Source: Saccharopolyspora spinosa NRRL 18395
GTDB taxonomy: Bacteria > Actinomycetota > Actinomycetes > Mycobacteriales > Pseudonocardiaceae
Reading direction: 5' to 3'
Length of the DNA: 64,000 bases
NCBI RefSeq assembly: GCF_000194155.1
Contig: NZ_GL877879.1
Coordinates: forward strand, 75,205-139,204
The notes under the pieces are model-generated. The model did not search any database and was not told the DNA's origin. It worked only from the letters and a program-made list of their open reading frames with translations. Position 1 is the first letter of the stretch; every line of letters begins with the position of its first letter. The position numbers were made by a program, and so were the translations under genes. Of this stretch, positions 46,478 to 55,686 are shown in pieces.

Positions 46478-49400
46478 TACTGTGGCGGCGACGACGTCTG
46501 GTGTGGCGCTGGTGCGGCTGCGATTCGGTGGTTTCCGAGCTCCCGGATTCGAGACTCGACGCGTTGAACGTTCCAGAACGCCCTCACATCGGTGAATGCC
46601 GAAAGTGCGGACATAAGTGCGGCTCGGGCTTCCTCGACAAGACCACGCTCGGTGAGCAGGGCTGCGGCGTCCTCGTCGGCGGCGGCGCGTTCTATCCTGC
46701 GGCCGATGCACCGGTAGTGGTCTGCCGCCGCGACGACCTCCCCGGGATCGCGGGTGACCAGTCCTCGGCAATGTGCGACCGCAGCCTCACGTGACGGTGA
46801 CGGGGTTCGGATGCAATCGGACTCGCACACCCGCAGCGCGGCTCGTGCCTGATCGGACTTGCCCAGGTGCGTCGCCAACCGGACCACTCTGGGAAGCCAT
46901 CGGTAGCGATGCACCATCGGCGCGAAGTCCGATCCGATGACGGGGGTGAGCCAGGCCAGCGCCTCAGGCAGTCGGTCCTGCTGCTCGGCGAGCAGCGAAC
47001 GTGTCGCGAGCACGAAATCGATGCCGGGCTGGAACTCGGTCCGCGACCATTGTCCTGCGCAGTGCAGGTGTCCCAACGCCGTCTCCTGGTCGTCGCGGTG
47101 CGCGGCGACCAACGCTGCGACTCCGTGCACGATCGTGGACGCACCTGGCCGCGCCAGCAAGTATGACTCCGTCTCCGGTGCACATTCGGTCACTGCGGTG
47201 ATCCTGGCGAGTGCGTCGTCCCACATCCCCAGCCAGTAGTAGTGCACTGCGCCGGCAAGCGCGACCTCACCAGGAAGGGTGTGTGAGGTCGCGAAGTGCT
47301 CGGCACCTCGCAAAGCCGCCAAGGGATCGCTGAGGTGGTCCAGACTCTGAAGCGCGAGTGTCGTGTCCTGCAGGGCGAGCAGCCACAGGTCACCTAGTTC
47401 GGGCACCGCGCTGTAGGTGTCCGGTAGGTCCAGCGAGTCGTGCGCCACGCGTGGCTTCGGGACCACGGCCGGGTCGGTGGGGTCCAAAGTGGCGAGCAGG
47501 GGCTGAATCCGCCTCTTCCAGCTATCGGCAACACGCTCGTCACGCATCGCCGGACGAAGCGTGCTGAGGGCGGCACCGAGCTGGTCTTTGCGGTAGTAGC
47601 TGTAAGCGAGGATCAGCCGTGCCTCCGCAGCGAGCAGGCTGTCGGTGGTCCTGGACAACACGTACTGAGCTGTGTTCGCCGGTACTCGGCCCAGCGAGAA
47701 CAGCAGTCGGGCGAAGGTCGCCGCCAGCTCCTCGCGCGCCCGACCGGACATCGATACGCGGTTGAGCGCGGAGCGCAACAACGCCGTCGCGGTGCGCGGC
47801 GCGTTGCTGGCCAGGACAGCGACGTTGGCTAGCAGCCAGTCGACCACCCACGAATCCACCGGCTCCGGTGCTGCGATCAACTGGCCAGCGATCCGCTCGG
47901 CTGGCGCTCCCGCCTGAGCCAGGGCTGTTGCCAACTGCCGGTGCAAGGCCAGCCGGACGGCCTTGGGAATCCGGCCGTAGAAGGCTTGGTGCACCACCGG
48001 ATAACGAAAGGCGAGCATTTCGCCGGATTCCTTCAGCTGCCCGGTGGCACACGCCTCGTCGATCATCTCACTCAGTTCCGACGCCGGCTTGCCCAGCGCG
48101 GTCGCCACGTCGGTCAGCGAGAAGCGTTCGCCGAGCAGTGCGGCCCAACGCAGGAAATCCGCGGTCGGGCCGGACAAGAACGCCAGCTGGCTCCCGATCG
48201 CCGAGAGCACTACGTCCGGGACCTCCCCTCGCAACGAGGGGTCGGTCCCGGCTTTGTCGTCGGTGAAGACGATCGAGCCAGTGCGCAGCAGACCATTGAC
48301 GATCTCCCGGACGTACAGGGGGTTTCCACCGGCGCTGTGGACCAGGTTCCGCAGCTCGGCGTTGACCGGGAGTCCAACGATCTTCCTGAGGAGATCGCCC
48401 ACCTCGGAATCCGGTAAAGGCGCGAGCGCGAGAGCCTCGCACTCGGCTTCTGCGTAGGCGCGCAGTCGCTGCAGTCCACGCCGAGACGAAATGGGTCTGC
48501 ACGCCCCGATGAGCAGCAGCGGCAGCTGCCTGCTGACCTGGCACAAGCGCTGCCATACCAGCAGGCTCGTTTCGTCGGCCCACTGGAGGTCGTCGAGCAC
48601 CAAGATCAGCGGAGCGTCCGCGCACAGCTCGCTGACCAGTCCGAGCAGGCGGTGCACGGCCTCCGATAGACAGTCTGCGGGAACCGATACGCCGGAACCG
48701 CCGCCCAGTTCGTATGCCAGTGCGGCACGCCGCGGATCCGCCGAATCCGCCTCGATACCGAGGCAGCCCAGCAGGGCATGCAGCGTGAAAGGCTGGTCGA
48801 GTTCGTCGCACACCCCCCACGCGAGTTGGCAGCCCGACGCCGTCGCCTCGGCGAGTCCTTCGGCCAGCAACCAGGATTTCCCGATGCCGGCCACACCTTC
48901 CAGCCACACCGACTGGCCATTCCCCGCAGCGACCTCGGACACCGCTGTGCGCAGGAAGGCCACCTCGTCCGCACGCCCGACGAAGTTGGCGGGACGGACG
49001 GGTTGCGGAGATCCGGCCCACGCAACCTTGGGTGGCGTCGGTTTCGGGACTGCTACCTGAACGTCGGTTTTCGCCAGCCCGGGAGCACTGGCGAGTATTT
49101 GCTCGTGCAGGTCACGTAGCTTTGGCCTCGGTTCGGTGCCCAACTCCTCGATCAGCGTTCGGCGGGTTTCGTGGAAGACCGCCAGTGCGTCAGCCTGTCG
49201 GCCACATCTGTAGAGCGCGAGTATCAACAGCTCGCGCAATCCTTCTCGCAATGGGTGCTCACGTGCCAGAATCGACAGCTCCGCGACGATCTCCGCATGT
49301 CCGCCCGCGGCGAGCATGAGCTCGGCGCGCCGTTCCAATGTCGCGAGGTGCAACTCGGCGAGGCGCGCTCGTTGGTTCGTGGCGAACGGTCCGGGAACGC

Positions 49401-49842
49401 CTGAGAGCGCCTCGCCCTTCCAAAGCCGCAGGGCGGAATCCAATGCTTCAATGGCTCCGGCCGCGTCCCGTGCGGCCCAGCAGCGCTGGGCGCGATCACG
49501 GTGTTCCTGGAAGCGGTGCACGTCGCACGCCTCGGCCGGAATCCGCAGGCAGTAGCCAGCGCTCACCGAGGTCAGGAGCTCTTCGGCACAGCGCCGTGGG
49601 CGCCCGGGCTCCAGGGCGTAGCGGATGCCGGAAACATATGTGTAGATGCTGCCTTCGGCGCTGGTCGGGGGAGTCTCGCCCCACACGGCGTCGATGAGCT
49701 CCTGCCGCGAGACGGCACGGTTGGCGTAGGTCGCCAGTATGGCCAGGACGGCCCGGCGGTGGGCGGAACCGAGTGCGAGCTCGTCGGTTCCGCGCCAGGC
49801 CCGCACCGGGCCGAGCAACTCGATGCGGAGTTCAGCTGTCAT
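46474..49842 (-). CDS. SARP-AAA-TPR transcriptional activator (AfsR type, no C-terminal HTH)
   Basis: ATG at 49842 is chosen because it begins the conserved MTAELRIELLGPVRAW and has ggagtgaccc upstream; a longer start adds 17 non-conserved residues. The 1,122-aa protein has an OmpR-like winged helix (to about 95), a bacterial transcriptional activation domain (about 100-250), an ATPase with Walker A GVAGIGKS (about 316) and Walker B LILVLDDLQWAD (about 412), and a long TPR-like helical end. SARPs activate secondary-metabolite genes by binding direct repeats spaced by 11 bp, and such repeats occur in this window at 54638, 59688 and 62558. Unlike its paralogue at 55687 it lacks a LuxR helix-turn-helix. 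Confidence 0.94.
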   Translation of the reverse strand: MTAELRIELLGPVRAWRGTDELALGSAHRRAVLAILATYANRAVSRQELIDAVWGETPPTSAEGSIYTYVSGIRYALEPGRPRRCAEELLTSVSAGYCLRIPAEACDVHRFQEHRDRAQRCWAARDAAGAIEALDSALRLWKGEALSGVPGPFATNQRARLAELHLATLERRAELMLAAGGHAEIVAELSILAREHPLREGLRELLILALYRCGRQADALAVFHETRRTLIEELGTEPRPKLRDLHEQILASAPGLAKTDVQVAVPKPTPPKVAWAGSPQPVRPANFVGRADEVAFLRTAVSEVAAGNGQSVWLEGVAGIGKSWLLAEGLAEATASGCQLAWGVCDELDQPFTLHALLGCLGIEADSADPRRAALAYELGGGSGVSVPADCLSEAVHRLLGLVSELCADAPLILVLDDLQWADETSLLVWQRLCQVSRQLPLLLIGACRPISSRRGLQRLRAYAEAECEALALAPLPDSEVGDLLRKIVGLPVNAELRNLVHSAGGNPLYVREIVNGLLRTGSIVFTDDKAGTDPSLRGEVPDVVLSAIGSQLAFLSGPTADFLRWAALLGERFSLTDVATALGKPASELSEMIDEACATGQLKESGEMLAFRYPVVHQAFYGRIPKAVRLALHRQLATALAQAGAPAERIAGQLIAAPEPVDSWVVDWLLANVAVLASNAPRTATALLRSALNRVSMSGRAREELAATFARLLFSLGRVPANTAQYVLSRTTDSLLAAEARLILAYSYYRKDQLGAALSTLRPAMRDERVADSWKRRIQPLLATLDPTDPAVVPKPRVAHDSLDLPDTYSAVPELGDLWLLALQDTTLALQSLDHLSDPLAALRGAEHFATSHTLPGEVALAGAVHYYWLGMWDDALARITAVTECAPETESYLLARPGASTIVHGVAALVAAHRDDQETALGHLHCAGQWSRTEFQPGIDFVLATRSLLAEQQDRLPEALAWLTPVIGSDFAPMVHRYRWLPRVVRLATHLGKSDQARAALRVCESDCIRTPSPSREAAVAHCRGLVTRDPGEVVAAADHYRCIGRRIERAAADEDAAALLTERGLVEEARAALMSALSAFTDVRAFWNVQRVESRIRELGNHRIAAAPAPHQTSSPPQY

Positions 49843-50248
49843 CGGGTCACTCCAGTCCTCAGTACACGCTCGGCGAGGCGCAAGGCGCACCAATCGGAGT
49901 CATCCGCTCGAGTGCGCGCGGTGACGATACCCGAGTCCATGCCGCCAAGAGCCGGTCTTATTACACACTTTCGGGTGCAGAGCCGATTCATCGAGGTGAT
50001 TTGAGTAAAGCTGGGTCCAAGAGTTGACCAAGGATGATCCACAAGAGGCAGGCTCCTCCTGATCACGTGCCGCATCGGCACACTCGAAACACGCTGGCCG
50101 CTGACCGCGTTTCCGCAGGCCTTGCTGGGGTTGCGGCGTTTGGGGACCGTCCTGCGGTCCCCACGTCGACCCGTGACAACGCGACCGGCTACCGGTATCC
50201 CGACAGGTCATCATGGTTGGCAGCCCAGGTCCGGATCTGCACGAAGCC
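49843..50248. other. Intergenic with promoter of the SARP gene
   Basis: No gene is visible. It should contain the leftward promoter for the 49842 SARP. I looked for tcttcac/tctctac heptamers at 11-bp spacing on the relevant strand and found none. Confidence 0.4.
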
Positions 50249-50254
50249 CTCCAG

Positions 50255-50490
50255 CGGGCCAAAATCCGCGGTCTCGCCTTTTGTGATCCTGGACGGAAAG
50301 ATCTTCTCCTCCGGCCGTGTCGGTGAGAACCACGAGTGCCAATGGCGCCCAGATCGACCGGTGGCGGTGTTCCGGCAAGACCCGGCGGCCGGACGGCAAC
50401 GTCCATGCCTTGACTCAGCCCGGCGGTTCCCCGACCTGGGGCTTGCGACGTCGAACCCGGCTCGGGTACACGACATGCTGCGCGACTGCG
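50255..50490 (+). pseudogene. IS5-group (DDE_Tnp_4-like) transposase scrap
   Basis: Alternating frames give SPFVILDGKIFSSGRVGE, then RWRCSGKTRRPDGNVHALTQPGGSPTW, then ATSNPARVHDM. This is the FVILDGTL...WYSGKKHRHGGNVQ...PGSVHD order of this transposase group, with at least two frameshifts. Confidence 0.7.
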
Positions 50491-50548
50491 CGTTTGGGGG
50501 AATGCGGATTCGCTGCGCTCGCGTGCCGCTGGCGTGCTCTGCGACACT

Positions 50549-50923
50549 TCACCTCCGGCCTCGCGAATCGGCACCATCGTCTGAGCAGCACTCGTCCTGG
50601 ACCACCACGGGCACGGCGGCCCAGCCCGCACCGGAATCACCTCGGTGCAGCGTCCTCTCGCGGGCCGCGGCGCTGTTGATGATCTTCGCTGCGGACCAGC
50701 AGTCTGGGCAGCTGTCCCAGAACCAGTCGGTTTCCTTTGGTCGGACTAGTTTGATGGTCTTACCGCAGAGTGCGGTTAACTCGGCGCCGAGCTCGCGGTG
50801 AAGTTGCTCCTTGCGCATGGCATGCCTGGCGCCGTCCACCGGCCGCCACCGAACGGTGCTCACGTTGATCGCCTCCACATGTCGTTGCGGAACTTGCGCC
50901 GTCGGTTTTCGATGCCGCTGCAT
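50549..50923 (-). CDS. small cysteine-containing (putative zinc-finger) actinobacterial protein
   Basis: ATG at 50923 gives 124 aa; a longer frame reaches 50983. The core STVRWRPVDGARHAM...GAELTALCGKTIK...DWFWDSCPDCWSAAK matches a family of small actinobacterial proteins with the pattern HA..-CG-...-W..CP.CW, in which His and three Cys probably hold a zinc. The last about 35 residues are not conserved. The function of the family is not known to me. Confidence 0.65.
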   Translation of the reverse strand: MQRHRKPTAQVPQRHVEAINVSTVRWRPVDGARHAMRKEQLHRELGAELTALCGKTIKLVRPKETDWFWDSCPDCWSAAKIINSAAARERTLHRGDSGAGWAAVPVVVQDECCSDDGADSRGRR

Positions 50924-51282
50924 CAACCGACTCACGACGTCGACGTTACGAAAGCAAGCGGGTAATTCGCGATTGGTCGGCACCCACGTGTACCTTTGGG
51001 TTGCCCGAGATGGTCTAAATCACAATTCGGTGCTTCGTCGGCAAATGTAGCGCTACGGGTGCTGCCCGTTCGCGCAGGATTTTCGGAGCAAAACAGGAAG
51101 CGTTGCCTCAGCGGGACATGGGGGCTGCCCGGAAATCCCGTTCTCGGGTGGAAATCTTGACCATTCGGAACCTTAGCCCCAGCATTCCACTCCAAGTGTC
51201 ACGAGCACGACGAGTCTGGCGATCTCCCGTGGGTCGCATTGGCGTGTTGTTCAGGAGACGACACCGGAAACGAGAGAACTCT

Positions 51283-52737
51283 GTGACTAAGCAAACACTG
51301 CAGGATCCTAGTCAGCCGGAGCCGGAAACACATGTGGACCCAGGGGACAGGGGATACCGCAAGTCCCTGAAACCTCGCCACATCAACATGATCGCGATTG
51401 GGGGTGCGATCGGTACCGGGCTTTTCCTCGGTGCTGGTGGGCGGTTGGCGCAGGCTGGTCCGGCGCTGGCGATCGCGTACGGCGTCTGCGGTGTGTTCGC
51501 GTTCTTCGTTGTGCGTGCGCTGGGCGAGCTGATTCTGCATCGGCCGTCGTCGGGCGCGTTCGTGTCCTACGCGCGGGAGTTCATGGGTGAGAAGGGTGCT
51601 TTCGTTGCCGGCTGGATGTATTTCCTGAACTGGGCGACCACGGGCATTGCCGACATCACTGCGATCTCGCTGTATGCGCACTACTGGAGCTTGTTCGTGC
51701 CCGTGCCGCAGTGGGTGCTGGCGCTGGTGGCGCTGGTGGTGGTGCTTGCGCTGAACCTGGTCTCGGTGCGGCTTTTCGGTGAGATGGAGTTCTGGTTCGC
51801 GATCGTCAAGGTCGGCGCACTGGTCGCGTTCATGGCGGTTGGTATCGGTCTGCTGGTTACGGCACATCCGATCGGTGGCACGGTGCCAGGGCCGCAGTTG
51901 ATCGCGGATCACGGAGGGATCCTGCCCAACGGTCTGGTGCCGTTGGTCCTCGTGGTCCAGGGGATCGTGTTCGCCTATGCCGCCGTGGAACTGGTCGGTG
52001 TCGCCGCGGGGGAGACGGAGAACCCGGCGAAGATCATGCCGAAGGCGATCAACTCGATCATGTGGCGGATCGGCATCTTCTACGTCGGTTCAGTGGTGTT
52101 GCTGGCGATGCTGCTGCCGTGGAACGCCTACCAGAAGGGCGAGAGCCCGTTCGTGACGGTCCTGTCGCAGGTCGGAGTTCCGGCTGTGGGTGACGTGATG
52201 AACCTCGTGGTGCTGACCGCCGCGATGTCCAGCCTCAACTCCGGGCTTTACTCCACCGGCCGCATCCTGCGCTCGATGGCGGCAGCCGGTTCGGCGCCGA
52301 AGTTCACCGGCTTGATGAACCGCAGCCAGGTTCCCTACGGCGGAATCATGCTCACCGGCGCGGTCTGCGTGCTCGGTGTGGGCCTGAACTACGTGGTGCC
52401 CGCTGACGCGTTCGAGATCGTCCTGAACTTCACCGCGATCGCGATCATCACCACCTGGGCCATGATCATGCTGTGCCACCTCCTGTTCGTGCGCAAGGCG
52501 CGGACCGGAGCAGTCACGCGGCCGACCTACCGCTTGCCAGGCTCGCCGGTCACCCAGATCGTCACGATCGCGTTCTTGCTGTCCGTCGCGTTCCTGATGT
52601 GGTTCGACGTCCCGGCGGGGCGGATGACCCTGCTGTGCGTGCCGGTGCTCGCGCTCGCGCTGGTGATCGGCTGGTTCTGCGTCCGCAAGCGAGTGGACGC
52701 GGCGAAGTCTCTGGAGGGAACCGGCGAGGATCATTAG
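51283..52737 (+). CDS. ansP: amino acid permease of the APC superfamily (L-asparagine permease-like)
   Basis: GTG 51283 is chosen: gagag lies 7 bp upstream and the protein begins in the normal place before [31 protein letters not shown]; an open frame extends further upstream. The 484 residues form about 12 membrane helices. The [10 protein letters not shown] motif of helix 1 and the [32 protein letters not shown] block are typical of the AnsP/GabP group of amino acid:proton symporters. A stand-alone gene; the substrate is predicted only from family resemblance. Confidence 0.9.
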   Translation: MTKQTLQDPSQPEPETHVDPGDRGYRKSLKPRHINMIAIGGAIGTGLFLGAGGRLAQAGPALAIAYGVCGVFAFFVVRALGELILHRPSSGAFVSYAREFMGEKGAFVAGWMYFLNWATTGIADITAISLYAHYWSLFVPVPQWVLALVALVVVLALNLVSVRLFGEMEFWFAIVKVGALVAFMAVGIGLLVTAHPIGGTVPGPQLIADHGGILPNGLVPLVLVVQGIVFAYAAVELVGVAAGETENPAKIMPKAINSIMWRIGIFYVGSVVLLAMLLPWNAYQKGESPFVTVLSQVGVPAVGDVMNLVVLTAAMSSLNSGLYSTGRILRSMAAAGSAPKFTGLMNRSQVPYGGIMLTGAVCVLGVGLNYVVPADAFEIVLNFTAIAIITTWAMIMLCHLLFVRKARTGAVTRPTYRLPGSPVTQIVTIAFLLSVAFLMWFDVPAGRMTLLCVPVLALALVIGWFCVRKRVDAAKSLEGTGEDH

Positions 52738-52965
52738 CCGGGCTCCTCCAGAACGTCGGTGCGCCCTTTGTCCGCGCCTAGGGAACGCCGGCACGGGACG
52801 TGGTCACGGGTAATTCGGGGTAGCTCGTGACCGCGTTCTCGTATTTTCGCTGCGCGGAGCGAAACGAGTGTCCAGATGCGTTCTGTTTTCGCGTCGCGGG
52901 CGCTAAACTATTGATGCAATTGTTGGTGGTGTTGAATCGTGGACTTGAGGTTGAGGGCGGTAGCG

Positions 52966-53376
52966 GTGCAAACAGGTACGATCGTAAAGTACGACGGGAT
53001 CAAGGGGTTCGGTTTCATCGAGCCGGACATCGGTGGCGAGGACGTGTTCCTGCACGCGTCCATCCTGGGTGAGGAACTCAAGCACGTTCTTCGCGGCGGC
53101 ACGCGGGTGCAGTTCGAGGCGGCGCCGGGCAACCAGGGCACGAAGGCCGTAGCTGTGCGGTTGCTCAGTGTCGTTTCGCAAACGTCCGTGGCGCAGGCCG
53201 CCGCCGATGATCGGAAGAGCGATGAGTTGTGCGAAGTTCTGACGCCGGTCGAGTTCACTCAGAACATCACGGATGTGCTGATCGGGGCTGTGCCCGACAT
53301 GACGGGCGGGCAGATCCTGCAGGTGCGTGAGCAACTCGTTGCGTTCGCGCGGCGCCACGGCTGGGTGGAGGACTGA
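52966..53376 (+). CDS. cold-shock-domain protein with C-terminal extension (paralogue)
   Basis: GTG 52966 is preferred (gaggg site, and the product then starts VQTGTIVKYDGIKGFGFI like its paralogue); GTG 52939 would add 9 residues. 136 aa: cold-shock domain with KGFGFIEPD and EDVFLHASI, then the tail CEVLTPVEFTQNITDVLIGAVPDMTGGQILQVREQLVAFARRHGWVED, homologous to that at 41737. It probably binds single-stranded nucleic acid. A strong terminator follows at 53427. Confidence 0.88.
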   Translation: MQTGTIVKYDGIKGFGFIEPDIGGEDVFLHASILGEELKHVLRGGTRVQFEAAPGNQGTKAVAVRLLSVVSQTSVAQAAADDRKSDELCEVLTPVEFTQNITDVLIGAVPDMTGGQILQVREQLVAFARRHGWVED

Positions 53377-53426
53377 CAGGCCTGCCCGGCGTCGTAGAAC
53401 TGGCTTCGCTGAACATTTAGAAGATC

Positions 53427-53470
53427 CGAATGCCCGGTCGGGGCGCAACGCCCTTCTGACCGGGCATTCG
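53427..53470 (+). terminator. Rho-independent-type terminator after the CSD gene
   Basis: cgaatgcccggtc (53427-53439) pairs perfectly with gaccgggcattcg (53458-53470); the loop holds a further ggggcg/cgcccc-like stem. It lies 51 bp after the stop. Confidence 0.85.
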
Positions 53471-53768
53471 GCATTTATCACCTGTCCTACGATCCACCGC
53501 CCAATCGTTTCCGTAATCTGGAATTCTGATTTCGGTCAAGTCGTGTTAGCTGCGGCGAGTGCCGCCGCTGCGCGGACGAGATGTGCGCGAATGGGCAAGA
53601 CGGCGTGTCCCGTGGGGCTTAGATTTCTTCATGCATTTGTTGTGGGCGCCCGACGAGGTCTTGAATAGCCCGGAAATCATTGTTCGGCCCTTGGGCTGCG
53701 CGATGCTCATTTGAGCGCAGTTTTGAATGCACGAGGCCAACGACGATGTTGAGGAAGGTGCATTGCAG
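53471..53768. other. Intergenic, about 0.3 kb
   Basis: No gene is seen. Composition is mixed and no repeats were noticed. Confidence 0.4.
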
Positions 53769-53940
53769 ATGCGGGCTGCGATCATCACTCGACCACGGTC
53801 GATCAGCATCGGCGAATCTCCTGATCCGACGCGGCGCTGCGGGCAGGTGATCGGCCGTGTCTGTGGGTGCGGGGGCTGCGAAAGCGATGTGCGCATCGCA
53901 GACGGCGAGTTTCCCCCGGTTTCCTACCCGGTTACACCTC
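53769..53940 (+). pseudogene. zinc-type alcohol dehydrogenase N-terminal scrap
   Basis: ATG 53769 reads MRAAIITRPRSISIGESPDPT..CGQVIGRV...CESDVRIADGEFPPVSYPVTP, matching the first about 60 residues of medium-chain alcohol dehydrogenases (catalytic CGICGSDxHI is CGGCESDVRI; the following GHE is lost). Sense then disappears. 53941-54427 shows no other recognisable gene. Confidence 0.7.
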
Positions 53941-54427
53941 ATGCGAGCGCGCGGATCCGGCTGCTCCGCGCAGCGCGAACTCGGCGTCGTCTGCAACTCC
54001 CGACGACGCCTTCGTAGGGCCTGGCAGGTTTCCGGCGGTGGGCCTGCCAGGCCCGCGCAAACTGTTCATCTTGGCCGGCAAGGGAGGGGTTGCTGGTTAC
54101 AGGTCAAACGACAGCGGCGCTCCGTCACGCTGGAATGCCGCGATCAGTGCAGAGAGCGACGTATCGGGCGGTGCCCGCTGCCTGAGAGGGCATGGTGCTG
54201 TACCTGGCCGGCGCCCAGGTTCTGCTCAACGGGCCGATCTCAGGCAGGCCCGCCACGCCGGCCAGTGCTCGCCGCACGCGCTCAGCCGCTACTTGCAGCG
54301 ATTTTGCATTTCGTCGAATGGATGGTGCGACGAGGCAACCCAGGTTAATCATTTGGCCAGTCCCGAGGGGCGGAGCGGAGTTCCGCGAGGCCTCAGGCCT
54401 GGTTGTCCAACATGATGGGGAGGAAAC

Positions 54428-54652
54428 GTGTTGGGAACGGAAGAGCAGCCCGAAGATGGCGGGCTTGTGTTGCGGCAATTGGAGACCGAGATGTCGGACG
54501 CCCGCCAGTACGTCCTGCGGTGCCGTGCGGCGGGTAATGAACGGGCTGCTCAACTGCATGTCCTGTGGATCGATCTCCTCCTCGACGAGTGGAGCCGGTG
54601 TAGCCTGATCGAGCAGCTGTGGTCAGGGAGAACAAACGTAGAGAAGATGTAG
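54428..54652 (+). CDS. small hypothetical protein (74 aa)
   Basis: GTG 54428 follows ggggagg by 4 bases. The product (SDARQYVLRCRAAGNERAAQLHVLWIDLLLDEWSRCSLIE) is helical with two Cys and no signal peptide. No family is recognised. Its last codons overlap the SARP-type repeats that precede the next regulator, so the repeats lie inside its 3' end. Confidence 0.5.
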   Translation: MLGTEEQPEDGGLVLRQLETEMSDARQYVLRCRAAGNERAAQLHVLWIDLLLDEWSRCSLIEQLWSGRTNVEKM

Positions 54653-54666
54653 AGAAATTGTGAAGA
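54638..54666 (+). promoter_or_regulatory. SARP-type operator (three 11-bp-spaced heptamers)
   Basis: gtagaga (54638-54644), gtagaga (54649-54655), gtgaaga (54660-54666): exact 11-bp periodicity, ending 51 bp before ATG 54718. The equivalent arrays at 59688 and 62558 have the same period and distance. OmpR-type SARP proteins bind such direct repeats overlapping the -35 region. Confidence 0.75.
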
Positions 54667-54717
54667 CGGCCTTCGCACACTGAGATCACGACATCACAGA
54701 GCGTGTGGGAGGCCCCG

Positions 54718-55335
54718 ATGAACCGAGTGCGCGTGGGTGTGCAGGCCGAGGATCCGATCACCCTGGCGGGCTTGACGAGTTTCCTCAAGACGCGGGCCGA
54801 GCTCTTCGTGGTGCCCAACCCCGCTGAAGCCGATGTGATCGTGTTCGCCGCAGACCGCGTCAATGCCAAGATTCTGGCTGATATGCGGCATTCCGCACAG
54901 CAGTGGTCGATGCCCAGAGTGCTGGTTACCAACGAACTCAACCCGGCTGATGTGCTCGGTGCGGTCGAATCCCGCGTGGTGGCTGTGCTGCCGCGCACTG
55001 CGGCTACCGGATCGAGACTGATCAACAGCGTGATCGCCGCGGCCAAGGGCGGCGGCATGATGCCACCCAACCTGCTGGGCGAGTTGCTCAAGCAGGTCGA
55101 TTACCTGCAGCGGGAAGTGTTGACCCCGAAGGGCTTGAACGCATCCGGGTTAACCTCCCGGGAAGTAGACGTACTGCGGTTGATGGCTGACGGACTGGAC
55201 ACCGCGGAGATCGCGCAACACTTGTGCTACTCCGAGCGGACGGTCAAGAACGTCGTCTACGGGGTGACCAATCGACTCAACCTGCGCAACCGGCCACACG
55301 CGGTGGCCTATGCGATGAGAGTCGGAGCGATCTGA
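54718..55335 (+). CDS. response-regulator-like LuxR-family transcription factor (2)
   Basis: ATG 54718 follows gtgggagg; 205 aa. The receiver-like N-terminus (MNRVRVGVQAEDPITLAGLTSFL) has no phosphoacceptor Asp (ADVIVFAADR). The C-terminal LuxR helix-turn-helix is LTSREVDVLRLMADGLDTAEIAQHLCYSERTVKNVVYGVTNRLNLRNRPHAVAYAMRVG. It is very similar to the protein at 62636. Preceded by a SARP-type operator, so it probably lies downstream of the SARP activators. Followed by a small gene in the same direction. Confidence 0.92.
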   Translation: MNRVRVGVQAEDPITLAGLTSFLKTRAELFVVPNPAEADVIVFAADRVNAKILADMRHSAQQWSMPRVLVTNELNPADVLGAVESRVVAVLPRTAATGSRLINSVIAAAKGGGMMPPNLLGELLKQVDYLQREVLTPKGLNASGLTSREVDVLRLMADGLDTAEIAQHLCYSERTVKNVVYGVTNRLNLRNRPHAVAYAMRVGAI

Positions 55336-55459
55336 TCAGAAGGAGACGGGCGACGTGGGTGTGCGACTGCGCGAAACAGTTGGCCGCTCGGCTAACTTCC
55401 CGGCGCTGGCTACCGAACCCGGCGTATGTCGGAAGGTCGCGGCGCGAAGGAGGACCTTG

Positions 55460-55684
55460 ATGCTCGCCACGGATGAGATCCCCGCGAATGCAGCGGGATG
55501 CGTGCTTCCGTGCTCCGACGAACAGGGCGGCGATCGCGAACTGACGCTTGTGTTCGCTGGACGAAGGATGGTTCTGACCACTCCAGATGGTATCGATGTG
55601 GTGCTCACGCCGTTGCAGGTCGAACGGTTGCGCGCGGCGTTGCGAGATCTGTTGTTGGATGTCGACCCAGGCGATTACGTGTGA
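55460..55684 (+). CDS. small hypothetical protein (74 aa)
   Basis: ATG 55460 follows aaggagga; an open frame from GTG 55355 would add 35 residues, but the internal site is far better. The product ELTLVFAGRRMVLTTPDGIDVVLTPLQVERLRAALRDLL is beta-rich then helical and ends DVDPGDYV. No family is recognised. It is convergent with the large SARP gene, 2 bp between stops. It may share the promoter of the LuxR gene upstream. Confidence 0.6.
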   Translation: MLATDEIPANAAGCVLPCSDEQGGDRELTLVFAGRRMVLTTPDGIDVVLTPLQVERLRAALRDLLLDVDPGDYV

Positions 55685-55686
55685 AT

